From the NCBI RefSeq assembly GCF_013752535.1, contig NZ_CP058348.1, positions 2,046,001 through 2,110,000 on the forward strand: a DNA stretch of 64,000 nt, given 5' to 3'. This document shows, piece after piece, positions 27,037 through 35,065 of this stretch. Source of the DNA: Bdellovibrio sp. KM01 (lineage in GTDB: Bacteria > Bdellovibrionota > Bdellovibrionia > Bdellovibrionales > Bdellovibrionaceae). The notes beneath the pieces are model-generated. The model made no database searches. It saw only the letters and a list, made by a program, of their open reading frames with translations, and was not told the DNA's origin. The translations under genes were made by a program, and so were the position numbers. Within the stretch, counting starts at the first letter, position 1; the number at the start of each line of letters is the position of its first letter.

Positions 27037-27785
27037 TATTTCTCCAAAGGGGATGTCACGGGAACAAATTGAACATTTAAACTATAAACTTCGGTACCGG
27101 CTGACTTGCCAGAAAGGTCCGAGGCATTTTCCAAGAAATCATCGATCAGCTTTTTAAAGGCATCGATCTTTTTAGGATTGATCGGCAACGACATGGATTG
27201 AATCTGGCGCAGACTGTTTTCGACCGTGTCTATTTTCTCGATAGCCAGATCCAAATTCTGTTTGTGGTATTTACGGATCGCTTCAGAGGGTATTTCCGAA
27301 TCCACATCCAATAAATCACCCACCTGCTTGAATTTGGGCTTAGTCTGCAAAATCCCCATGCGCTCCATCCTAAGCACAGCCTGGTGTGCCTCTTCCACAC
27401 TGATTCCCAAACGACGCGCAATCCAGCGCGGGTCTGCCTTGGAATCCTTGATGCGGGTCAGACTTAAGATCGCGAAGTGATACCAGTCCGAAATCACATG
27501 AAAGCGATCTTGATCTAATTTCACCCGATGAGCCTCTGGCGGATGTTTAGAGCCGTCTTTTAAAAGAGCTTGGGCGATCTCGCTTTTTTCTGTTGGTGAG
27601 AGATCCAGGCGGGAGCCCATCTTTTTCATGGTTTTTACTGTAATGGTTCGTTTCCCCGTCATCATCTGTGACAACTGTGCAGGACTGACTTCCAGATATC
27701 TGGCAAAGGCCCTGAGGGAGAAATTGGGATTTCTCTCGCGGCGCTTATCAAATTCCAGTTTTAGAAGCTCTTGTGCTGTTTGCAT
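27036..27785 (-). CDS. TIGR02147-family transcriptional regulator
   Basis: A 249-residue regulator of the type expanded in Bdellovibrio and Fibrobacter. The helix-turn-helix is at residues 15-45 (NPNFSLRAFARYLEV, SPAQLSQMMTGKRTI); the C-terminal domain contains FHVISDWYHFAILSLTRI and DPRWIARRLGIS, both typical of the family. ATG 27785 is chosen over the upstream TTG at 27806 because the N-terminus matches the duplicated copy at 30237. It leads an operon with two exported proteins. Three TGAAACA boxes sit beyond its -35. Confidence 0.88.
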   Translation of the reverse strand: MQTAQELLKLEFDKRRERNPNFSLRAFARYLEVSPAQLSQMMTGKRTITVKTMKKMGSRLDLSPTEKSEIAQALLKDGSKHPPEAHRVKLDQDRFHVISDWYHFAILSLTRIKDSKADPRWIARRLGISVEEAHQAVLRMERMGILQTKPKFKQVGDLLDVDSEIPSEAIRKYHKQNLDLAIEKIDTVENSLRQIQSMSLPINPKKIDAFKKLIDDFLENASDLSGKSAGTEVYSLNVQFVPVTSPLEK

Positions 27786-27792
27786 GAAGTGA

Positions 27793-27857
27793 GTTGTATA
27801 AAGCACTTAAACCACGGTCAATAGCCTTTTTGAAACAGTGTTTCAGCTTCTGAAACA
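27793..27857 (-). promoter_or_regulatory. Promoter and triple TGAAACA operator of the TIGR02147 operon
   Basis: On the minus strand TTGACC (27816-27821) is followed 17 bp later by TACAAC (27793-27798; TATACA overlaps it). Nine bp upstream of the -35 lie three alternating half-sites: TGAAACA 27831-27837, TGTTTCA 27839-27845 and TGAAACA 27851-27857, forming two nested inverted repeats. They fit a dimeric regulator's operator, possibly for autoregulation. Binding is inference. Confidence 0.55.
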
Positions 27858-27997
27858 CCCGAGGAACAAGAAACCTTTACACCTGGACCGCCCCGGGACT
27901 GCAACATTTGCTGGAGGCTGCAGAGTACTGTTTTCAACAAACTTACATTTGTCTAATATCGATTTACAAATCACAGATTTGGCGTTATCTCCACCCA

Positions 27998-28648
27998 ATG
28001 GAAAATGCTGTAGAGTCCTTTAAAGCCAATGCCCTTAAGCTTTCTGAAGTGCTTAGGGAGCGTGGTATTGATACACCGGCACTTTCACCTTCCAGTCCAT
28101 TTGTACGCGTAAGTCATGAAATCCAAACCAAAGCTATTGAGCGAACTCTGAACCAAATAAAACAGATGGAAATCGTTCCCGTTCGCCTGGAAGAGTTTGA
28201 AAAGCTGCGCATGATTTGCCGTTTTCATGGCGTGAAACCTGTTTCCACCGAGGTCTATGAACGCTTAACGAACGACATGGCTTGGGAAATATTGGATTTC
28301 GGTTTAAACCAGCTCTATAGAAATGAAACGATCTTTAAGCTCGGCAATTATTCTATCGAAGACTATGAGTCTTACACGCCGGCGGAGCTCTTTAGCCGTC
28401 CGATGTCTGTTTTAAAACCTTTGGTGGAAAAAACTTTGGAAGTTAAAGCAAGCACGAAGGTTGTGGATCTAAGCAGCATCCCCTCTTATGTGATCGAGGA
28501 AACTCAGACTCGTCTGAAATCACAATTTCGTATTACCCATTCATTCGCTTGCGCGCTGAAGTCGATTTCGACGAATGAAAACACGATGTTTGTGTTTGCA
28601 TCCTATATCGAACCCATCGACCCCAGCCGCCGCGTTGCAATTATGTAG
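27998..28648 (+). CDS. Hypothetical cytoplasmic protein, unknown function
   Basis: ATG 27998 gives 216 residues; an upstream in-frame ATG at 27908 encodes an odd Cys/Tyr-rich start and is less likely. No signal or membrane segment, no ribosome site. Composition is that of a normal folded helical/beta protein. I recognise no family. It diverges from the TIGR02147 operon, whose operator region lies between them, and converges with the oxidase gene, with 2 bp between stops. Confidence 0.62.
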   Translation: MENAVESFKANALKLSEVLRERGIDTPALSPSSPFVRVSHEIQTKAIERTLNQIKQMEIVPVRLEEFEKLRMICRFHGVKPVSTEVYERLTNDMAWEILDFGLNQLYRNETIFKLGNYSIEDYESYTPAELFSRPMSVLKPLVEKTLEVKASTKVVDLSSIPSYVIEETQTRLKSQFRITHSFACALKSISTNENTMFVFASYIEPIDPSRRVAIM

Positions 28649-28650
28649 AA

Positions 28651-29280
28651 TTAGGCCGAAGCAACCAGCTTCTGATAGCTGCATTCATTTACTGTTCTTA
28701 AGATATTAAAATACATTTCGCAGGCCTGATAGAAATTCTCGGTGGCACCAGCTTCGTTTTCTGGAGGGAATGATTTGATAGTCTTTACGGCTTTTTCAAC
28801 GTGGTCAACGTCTTCAAAAGCATGGATCTTTACAAAGAGCGCTGCTTTTTCACCGTGGGCTTTTTTGACCGTTTCATACATTCTTGCGCCAACCTCGACT
28901 GAGAATGCCTCAAGCATCAGGATTTGTCCCAACAAGTGATACGGATGTTCAAACATGACTTTGAAGTATTGAGATTGATAGAATGCACTTGTCACACCAA
29001 ATGGTGGGTATTGGGTGATTTTTTTACCCATGGCTTCCATGTCTTTGACGGCTACCGTGTGATGTCCTTTTTCTTCACCGATGTGAGCAAGCATTCTGCG
29101 GCCCACAGGATTATCGATTGGCAGTCTGCCTGCGCTTAAAGACATTAAACGTACCGAGTGCGAAACAAAGTGATACGTTTGCGCAAGCCAGTTTGCGTAA
29201 ACTTCGGGGTTAGTGAAATCCATGGTGTTGAAATATTCTACGACAGCTCGAAACTCTTTTGATTTATGCAACTCGTTCAC
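28651..29280 (-). CDS. Heme-oxygenase-like diiron oxidase (HDO) family protein
   Basis: A 209-residue all-helical protein of the TenA/heme-oxygenase fold. Metal-ligand pattern fits the HDO group: E69/E70 and H73/H74 in HIGEEKGHH, E124 in LMLEAFSVE, and H153, D157 and H160 in HAFEDVDHVEK. Characterised members (UndA, SznF, CADD type) use two irons and oxygen to modify amino acids, fatty acids or amines. Start is GTG with AAAGG upstream, and it overlaps the GNAT-like gene by 17 nt. Substrate unknown. Confidence 0.8.
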   Translation of the reverse strand: MNELHKSKEFRAVVEYFNTMDFTNPEVYANWLAQTYHFVSHSVRLMSLSAGRLPIDNPVGRRMLAHIGEEKGHHTVAVKDMEAMGKKITQYPPFGVTSAFYQSQYFKVMFEHPYHLLGQILMLEAFSVEVGARMYETVKKAHGEKAALFVKIHAFEDVDHVEKAVKTIKSFPPENEAGATENFYQACEMYFNILRTVNECSYQKLVASA

Positions 29281-29938
29281 GTCTTGCCTGACCTTTCTTA
29301 ACTAGTTCATTGGAATTAAACGTCTCTAAAACATAATTTGGAAACTTTTGACTGGTTTGAATGATCTTCGTTTTCTCGAATGTGAAAAGATCTGTGGGAA
29401 CACCGTTATGGGTCACTGTCTCCAGCGCGTCCCCGCCCCACATTTTACCTAAGGAATTCATCGAGCGGTTGTTTCTCATCATCCCCAGCATCAGATCAAA
29501 ACCCAGATGGACTTGATATAGGACTGACAAGCAACCAGTTAGAAATGCGGTGTTGATATTTCCGCCCTCGATGGTTCTGCGGTGGTCTTTGTGAACCGTA
29601 AAATAGGAATTCACCAAGGCTTGATCATTCCCTTGCGCAACGAAAGTTTCAAAATGCTTTTGCTGCCATGGTTGGAACCAGGAATCCTGGGTCTGGACAT
29701 AGCTTTTAAGGGAAACTTCGCGCATACAATCTAAGGCGACACAGGTATCCTCTTTATAAAGCGCTACGATGTAATCCTGGCGTGTGAAATCGTTGGAGGG
29801 CATGACCATAGCTTGCCCCTTGATCGTGGAAAACTCCTCGCTCCAGGTGGTTTTAAAGGTCTCGTATGCTTGCTCATAGCGATTCGTTAGTTGAGCGTCG
29901 TTGAACCGCCCGTTTAAAACGTGAAACTCATACTGCAC
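29264..29938 (-). CDS. GNAT-fold acyltransferase, N-acyl amino acid synthase-like
   Basis: GTG 29938 is chosen since AGGGAG lies 6 nt upstream (a TTG at 29962 has none); 224 residues. The central motif VNSYFTVHKDHRRTIEGGNI resembles the acetyl/acyl-CoA loop of GNAT enzymes, and the layout recalls FeeM-type N-acyl amino acid synthases and acyl-homoserine-lactone-type synthases. It would then transfer an acyl chain to an amine. Cotranscribed with a diiron oxidase-like gene. The family assignment is moderate. Confidence 0.65.
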   Translation of the reverse strand: MQYEFHVLNGRFNDAQLTNRYEQAYETFKTTWSEEFSTIKGQAMVMPSNDFTRQDYIVALYKEDTCVALDCMREVSLKSYVQTQDSWFQPWQQKHFETFVAQGNDQALVNSYFTVHKDHRRTIEGGNINTAFLTGCLSVLYQVHLGFDLMLGMMRNNRSMNSLGKMWGGDALETVTHNGVPTDLFTFEKTKIIQTSQKFPNYVLETFNSNELVKKGQARRERVA

Positions 29939-30199
29939 TAGGCGCTCCCTGTTATGCGACAAGCACAGATTAGTTTAGTAGTTTGTTATTTGTTTATAGT
30001 TATGTTGAATGCGGGTGGAAAACTGTCCTTAGAGATGGAATTGTGGTCGGCTGCAGACAAAAGGATCTAGGTCTAGATCTCATTGAGCAAAGCCGTTACA
30101 TGCGTCTGGTCGCACTGTAATTGGTATTGAAATTGGGTTCAGGTCATTATCGCGTGGTAAATAGTGGTTTGTCTATGGCAAGAAAGAAGTATAGCCCAG

Positions 30200-30335
30200 A
30201 TTGACTGTGGTTTAAGTGCTTTATAAAACTCATTTCATGCAAACAGCACAAGAGCTCCTTAAGCTGGAATTTGATAAGCGCCGCGAGAGAAATCCCAATT
30301 TCTCCTTCAGGGCCTTTGCCAGATATCTGGAAGTT
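30200..30335 (+). repeat. Inverted partial duplicate of the TIGR02147 promoter and 5' gene end
   Basis: About 136 bp here match 27687-27822 on the other strand with roughly 8 differences, covering the promoter, the ribosome-site region and the first 33 codons. The TGAAACA operator boxes are not included. Three of the differences are synonymous changes in adjacent codons, so the copy is not very recent or was under selection. The two copies flank about 2.4 kb in inverted orientation. Confidence 0.85.
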
Positions 30336-30353
30336 ATTACACTCAATATTTAA
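30237..30353 (+). pseudogene. Truncated TIGR02147 regulator, 38-residue remnant
   Basis: ATG 30237 opens a frame whose first 33 residues equal the start of the 27036-27785 regulator except for one change (FSLRAF to FSFRAF), then reads ITLNI and stops. It retains a promoter (TTGACT with TATAAA) but only the first half of the helix-turn-helix. Probably a remnant; a functional mini-protein or interfering RNA cannot be excluded. The 460-bp gap 29939-30423 holds nothing else I can see. Confidence 0.75.
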
Positions 30354-30423
30354 AACCGTACCACCCACATGAAAATCTGCGCAGTCTTAACATAGACAAC
30401 AACTGATTTCCGGTGTCGAAATT

Positions 30424-30906
30424 CTAAAGCTTATTGGATTGCCATGGAGCCATAGTCATACATTTAAGAAAATCTGGTGAAGGATTTTTTAACCACTTTT
30501 TAGAAAGCTCATTACAAGCAGGCCCTCCTGCAAGAGTCGCAGCTTCCACAATCCGGCAGCAATCTGCAAGTTCCAGTTTTAAATCAACTACGTCACCCAC
30601 CTTTTTTTTACACATACTACCGACATCGTAGGTTAAATAACCGCCTGTGATCGTCGTTGCAATTTTAGTTACTTTTTTTGAGATAGGCCTAACGATTGCA
30701 TACTCAATAATGCAGCCATCCTGTGGAATTTCAATAGACCCGATTCGTTTCATGTTTTGGTTTACACTGCATATGGAAGATGCTGACTCAATACTAACGA
30801 TTTTAAATTTTGCGGAAAATGCATTCTTTTCGTAAGGAATACATTCAGCATAAACGGCATTTGAAAATATTAAGATTAATATAAACGAATAGAAATAGGT
30901 TTTCAA
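30424..30906 (-). CDS. Exported Cys-rich protein, unknown function
   Basis: TTG start at 30906 with GGAG upstream; 160 residues, signal peptide ending AVYA-E. About ten Cys in the mature part (CIPY, SICSV, CIIEY, MCKK, DCCR, ACNE, LKCM) suggest a disulfide-stabilised periplasmic or secreted domain. Unknown family. Codon use is AT-rich compared with most of the window, as is the next gene, with which it may be cotranscribed (74 bp gap). Confidence 0.72.
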   Translation of the reverse strand: MKTYFYSFILILIFSNAVYAECIPYEKNAFSAKFKIVSIESASSICSVNQNMKRIGSIEIPQDGCIIEYAIVRPISKKVTKIATTITGGYLTYDVGSMCKKKVGDVVDLKLELADCCRIVEAATLAGGPACNELSKKWLKNPSPDFLKCMTMAPWQSNKL

Positions 30907-30927
30907 TCAGCTCTCCGCAACACAGGA

Positions 30928-30949
30928 ATCTGCATTCATCGCAGATCCC
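30928..30949. terminator. Weak hairpin between the AT-rich genes
   Basis: ATCTGC and GCAGAT arms around 30930-30947 in the gap between the metalloprotease stop and the Cys-rich gene. No clear T run; could be an mRNA processing or attenuating hairpin. Confidence 0.3.
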
Positions 30950-30980
30950 TAACAATGATCATTTTGATAAAATTATAATT

Positions 30981-33575
30981 CTATAATGATCGAATGATCA
31001 AATTAATCTCATTCACAACAAAAGACTGGGAAACATCATATGGATCGCTAGACGAGTAACTTGCATTTGTAAATGCCTTAATCTGCGTGATTAAAGTAGT
31101 AAGGTAGGCATTAGCTCTGTTTTTATTATTTTTATCCATTTCAATCTTAGCATTCGTGGCCAGTTGACGAAGAAAATCCTTTTGCTTTTCCCTAACCAAC
31201 TGAGCAGCTTCAGGTGAAAGATTCGTCCCATCTTTAAATGATGCGAGTGGGATTCTTTCTATAAGCCCCGTTATCGCCAATCCGTTCTTACTGCTAGAAA
31301 TCACTTTTCTTCCAAAACTAAAAACTTCGACCTTTGCAATGCGAGAATCATCTCTGAGTCTAACAGCAAATGGAATTGATGTGCCTACAGTTTCACCTTC
31401 TGCCAAAAAGCTATTCGTAAAACTCGCTGGTATATTCTTTTGCACCACAATATTACCATTGGAATCCAAGCCCTTTACGACGAGTCCACCAACCGTCTCG
31501 CTTATCGTTTCAGTATTATTATCTATTTTATAAATATTGACGTTTGACGTTGAGCCATCTGAATTAACAATGCCGGTCAATAATACGATTCGAGTATTGA
31601 TCAACGGTTGACTCAAATATCGAAACGCAAACGAATAGTTTCTATTATCCATCCATCTCAGCTGACTGTGGCTTAAATTACCATCGTAAGGACCCGTATC
31701 CGAAACTGATGTTGTATTATATACGTCGCCTGTTCTAGCATTTAATCCTTCAGTAATCTGGCCAGGCTTTTGATTGTAGAGTTCTGATTTGACGCCAAAT
31801 GAATGCAATAATTCATGCGCGACAGTTGCGATTCGATTTTCCTGAACTAACATTGAACCCGGAATCGATGGATACCAGAACCCGCCGAATTGCATATAAC
31901 TTGGTGGCACTACTACAATCGCTCTATCAAATCCTGATAAAAGGCGTCTAACTTCAAATTGCATGAGGTCCAGCTGCTGAGCAATTTTGGTGGTATTTTT
32001 AATGCTAGATACCTGGCCCATATTCCAGAATGATAGTGAATTATCAGATATCGGGAGGATGTCATTGTAATAATCCTGCGCACTCAAGACTCTGTCGAAA
32101 TTATTCGGAGCAACCTCTGTGTTTCCATATTTTAATTTATATACAGCTGTGATCGGCGTATAGGTTTTTACGACATCCAATGTAAAACCATTCATTCCAA
32201 CTTTTTCGACTTGCTCGGATGACTCAACTTCTACTTCTACAGATAAATGAAATATACCAGAATCCTTTGGGATATATGGTGCCAACACCGGGCCTCGCAG
32301 GGCATTTAATGGAATTTTATAGGCACCGCCTCCAGGGGGAAGAATATTAAAAGGAATCTTTTGAGTTCTCCATATTTCCGCATTGCCTGATTTAACTATG
32401 ACACTGAAGTTACCTTCAGAGATACCTCCAGAGACCGCAACTTCCGGTTGAAAATCTAAACTTTTTCCTAAGACTGCAGTGAAACTTTTTGTCTCAGCAA
32501 AAGGCAATGGCTCATAATCAGGTAATATAAGTGCTTCACTGCTTTCAAAAATATAGTTTTGATCAAAATGTGATTTTTCGGGATTAAGAACTACCTGCGC
32601 CAAAGTTAATCCTTTGACCGATATTTTCTTATCTACTTTTCCTTCTTTCACCGGAACTCGAAGGTAGTTGTTCGAATAATTCACTTCCGTTAAATTACCA
32701 AGTGTATTGATTCCAACCTCTATCGCGGTCGGCTCGCCCTCCCACCAATCAAAACCACTGAGTGTTTGGGTAACTTCAACACTCCCCTCCCTATATAGCT
32801 TAAGTCCATCAATTAATTGCGCAGTCGAATGATCTCCGGTTGTCACAATCAATGTATAAATCGCATGATTCCAGTTTTGAATTTCATCGAAATCAAAAGC
32901 TCCAGATACCTTTGCGGTAATAGTGTAATCTTGTGGGATCGTACCGGGCTTCGGACGTTCAATTATGTATCCACCTTCCCCGTCGGGAGAAATTCCAGGC
33001 CCAGTAACTTGTATGCTATCAACTTTCAAGTCAGAAGGACGTTCTGAAAGTGCTATGTTTGCGCCAAAATATTTATATCTATAGATATAACTATATTCAC
33101 ATGAACTTGGCCCATCGGGACAGTGGGCGTACGTACATTGATTTTGCACTTCAAATAACGTCGGATTCCACACGTTGATGTAATTATTTTTGGAAAACGT
33201 TTGAATGGATGGATTACCACTATTATCAAACACCTCTACAGATTCGGAAGTTGTGGAGCCAAATTGCCCATATAAAGGCATAAAACTGATGTAGTATTGA
33301 CCGTTCGATTTCTTGCCAGCATATGCTGTTACAATCCCATCAGCTCTTACCAACTGGCCACCATTACTAGATGGTGTACAATAGTTTTTTACATCAACGC
33401 TCACTCTGTAGTCGGCGGTAACTGCGACATTTTCAACTCCCAAAAATTCTGCACCAGGGAAGTTGTGAACCTGAAAAATCGGATTATAGCCATATGAGTA
33501 CTGAGCTCTCGCGACTGAAATTGACAGCAGGGAAAATATAAATAAGATGATAGAGCAATTAGATAACTTAGGCAC
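30981..33575 (-). CDS. Large exported HELLH zinc metalloprotease-like protein
   Basis: GTG 33575 is chosen because GGAGGA lies 5-6 nt before it; 864 residues with a signal peptide ending SVARA-Q. Residues about 60-450 are beta-rich, including Ig/CARDB-like stretches (VEVGINTLGNLTEVNYSNNY). The zinc motif HELLH is at 587-591, followed by SFG. The third ligand is not obvious. C-terminal 190 residues include an Ig-like domain and a helical tail. Visibly AT-rich. Inferred secreted or cell-surface protease, family unassigned. Confidence 0.8.
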   Translation of the reverse strand: MPKLSNCSIILFIFSLLSISVARAQYSYGYNPIFQVHNFPGAEFLGVENVAVTADYRVSVDVKNYCTPSSNGGQLVRADGIVTAYAGKKSNGQYYISFMPLYGQFGSTTSESVEVFDNSGNPSIQTFSKNNYINVWNPTLFEVQNQCTYAHCPDGPSSCEYSYIYRYKYFGANIALSERPSDLKVDSIQVTGPGISPDGEGGYIIERPKPGTIPQDYTITAKVSGAFDFDEIQNWNHAIYTLIVTTGDHSTAQLIDGLKLYREGSVEVTQTLSGFDWWEGEPTAIEVGINTLGNLTEVNYSNNYLRVPVKEGKVDKKISVKGLTLAQVVLNPEKSHFDQNYIFESSEALILPDYEPLPFAETKSFTAVLGKSLDFQPEVAVSGGISEGNFSVIVKSGNAEIWRTQKIPFNILPPGGGAYKIPLNALRGPVLAPYIPKDSGIFHLSVEVEVESSEQVEKVGMNGFTLDVVKTYTPITAVYKLKYGNTEVAPNNFDRVLSAQDYYNDILPISDNSLSFWNMGQVSSIKNTTKIAQQLDLMQFEVRRLLSGFDRAIVVVPPSYMQFGGFWYPSIPGSMLVQENRIATVAHELLHSFGVKSELYNQKPGQITEGLNARTGDVYNTTSVSDTGPYDGNLSHSQLRWMDNRNYSFAFRYLSQPLINTRIVLLTGIVNSDGSTSNVNIYKIDNNTETISETVGGLVVKGLDSNGNIVVQKNIPASFTNSFLAEGETVGTSIPFAVRLRDDSRIAKVEVFSFGRKVISSSKNGLAITGLIERIPLASFKDGTNLSPEAAQLVREKQKDFLRQLATNAKIEMDKNNKNRANAYLTTLITQIKAFTNASYSSSDPYDVSQSFVVNEINLIIRSL

Positions 33576-33799
33576 AAATTCCTCCAACGTACATTCGACA
33601 AACTAAAGTCGTGGTTATTTATCGGAGAAAACAACTGCCTATTTAGACCGTTCCCAAAGATCAGATTCCCCATCTCATATTCAGACGGATACATTACAAA
33701 ATGTGCTCGCCACAAATCGACTCACCCAAAGGTGGAGTTAGTTATGTAGGAGATCTCGTAAGTTCTATTTCAGAAAAATCTAGAAAGGCTTGAAAAAGA

Positions 33800-33827
33800 A
33801 AAACCCCGATATTGCTATCGGGGTTTT
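33800..33827 (-). terminator. Rho-independent terminator of tRNA-Gly
   Basis: A perfect 12-bp stem (33800-33811 with 33816-33827), TTGC loop, T-rich tract beyond it on the minus strand, 20 bp after the tRNA 3' end. The reverse tract of four T residues means it may also act on plus-strand transcripts. Confidence 0.85.
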
Positions 33828-33847
33828 AAAAATTTATCCAAAAAAAT

Positions 33848-33923
33848 TGGAGCGGGAGACGGGGCTCAAACCCGCGACCTATGCCTTGGCAAGGCATCGC
33901 TCTATCAACTGAGCTACTCCCGC
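33848..33923 (-). tRNA. tRNA-Gly (anticodon GCC)
   Basis: 76 nt on the minus strand. Acceptor arms GCGGGAG (33917-33923) and CTCCCGC (33852-33858) pair perfectly; the D arm is AGCTCAGTTGATAGAGC, the anticodon loop CTTGCCAAG reads GCC, and the T arm has GGTTTGAGCC. The 3' CCA is encoded (33848-33850). The AT-rich block 30.0-33.6 kb begins just beyond its 3' end. Confidence 0.97.
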
Positions 33924-33985
33924 GCTCAAAGAGAAGCCAAAATTACAGTTGCCACTGTTGGTTGTCAACGGCTAAAACTAAAAAA

Positions 33986-34144
33986 ATGAAAGCAATTTTG
34001 ATGAGCCGCGCGAAAAAATGGATGATTTTAGCCCTTATAGGCTGTTCTGCTTATTTTGTGGGCTACATTTGGGGGAAGGGCATACAAAAGGCGCCCATCA
34101 CGACGCCTCCGACCCTACAAACGCCGGCTCAGACTCCCCGATAA
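33986..34144 (+). CDS. Small single-span membrane protein
   Basis: A 52-residue frame (or 47 from an ATG at 34001) with one membrane helix (WMILALIGCSAYFVGYIWG) preceded by Lys/Arg residues and a Pro/Thr-rich tail of about 20 residues (PITTPPTLQTPAQTPR). The frame continues upstream through the tRNA, which cannot be coding. No ribosome site at the first ATG. Unknown family; plausible but weak. Confidence 0.42.
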   Translation: MKAILMSRAKKWMILALIGCSAYFVGYIWGKGIQKAPITTPPTLQTPAQTPR

Positions 34145-34157
34145 TCCGAAAATTTCC

Positions 34158-34475
34158 CTAATATCCTTGAGGCTGCTTAGCTTCGGCTTTGGTTTTTTGG
34201 TCTTCTTTGATCTTTTGATTTACGTCCTCGCGATTTTCCTGAACGCGATTTCTTTGCAACATGGTTTTTTTGCCGTGTATTTCGGCCGTAGGCGCGCCTT
34301 CCTTCATCTTGGTGTTCAGGTCAGCCTTATCCTTTTCAACCATCTGACGGGCTTCTGTGCGCTCTTTAGATTCATTGGCACGAGGAGGTGGTGTATCTCT
34401 TTGTGAATCGAGTGTTACTTGGGCGAATGCCAGGCCTGAAAATAGGCTCAAAGCGATGATGGCGTGAAAATTCAT
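34158..34475 (-). CDS. Exported charged helical protein
   Basis: A 105-residue protein with a signal peptide (SGLAFA-Q at 13-19) and a highly charged mature part with Lys, Glu, Gln and Arg in long helix (residues 35-100). AGGAGG lies before the ATG, so expression is likely strong. Unknown family. Confidence 0.72.
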   Translation of the reverse strand: MNFHAIIALSLFSGLAFAQVTLDSQRDTPPPRANESKERTEARQMVEKDKADLNTKMKEGAPTAEIHGKKTMLQRNRVQENREDVNQKIKEDQKTKAEAKQPQGY

Positions 34476-34536
34476 AAGTCCTCCTGTCGCCAGACTTAAA
34501 ACAGCATAGCGACAGCGAAGGACTTAAGCAGTTTGT

Positions 34537-34890
34537 TTATTTACAAGCGATCTCTTTGCTTTCCAAAGCACCGGAGATGTCGTTGATGCTCACCGTGATC
34601 TTACAAGAACGGAACATCTCCACACGGTCGACAACCACTTGATATTTACCGGAAGCATCGCCGTCGTATTTCAAGTGAGAGACATAAGACACATTGTACT
34701 TAGGAAGGTAATTCATGCGCGTGGAAACCTGGATATCGGCTTCAGCACCGATCACGCGAGCGTGAACGATGGCTACGTTTTTAGCCTGCTCCTTGGACAT
34801 CGCTTGAGTTTGAGTCAGCATACCGGCTTGGGAAACGGATACTGTCAAAGAAATTGCCAGCATACTCAAAGTCGTCATCATTTTTTTCAT
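34537..34890 (-). CDS. Exported small protein, unknown function
   Basis: A 117-residue protein with a signal peptide (SVSQA-G near residue 22) and a mature alpha/beta domain with two Cys (RSCKI and the C-terminal ACK) likely paired. GGGAG precedes the ATG. Similar small exported proteins are common in these genomes but I recognise no named family. Confidence 0.72.
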   Translation of the reverse strand: MKKMMTTLSMLAISLTVSVSQAGMLTQTQAMSKEQAKNVAIVHARVIGAEADIQVSTRMNYLPKYNVSYVSHLKYDGDASGKYQVVVDRVEMFRSCKITVSINDISGALESKEIACK

Positions 34891-35065
34891 AGAAACTCCC
34901 TTATTCCGATTTAAACATTTGTAAATCTATATAAGGGACATAATGCAATTCGAGTGCTTAGCTTCGGGGTAACTTTGGAAACTAAAGGAACACTAAGATA
35001 CCCACTCTAAAAACTAAAACCGCAGCAAGTTGGATCCAGGTATGTTTACTAAAATTCATTTTTAC

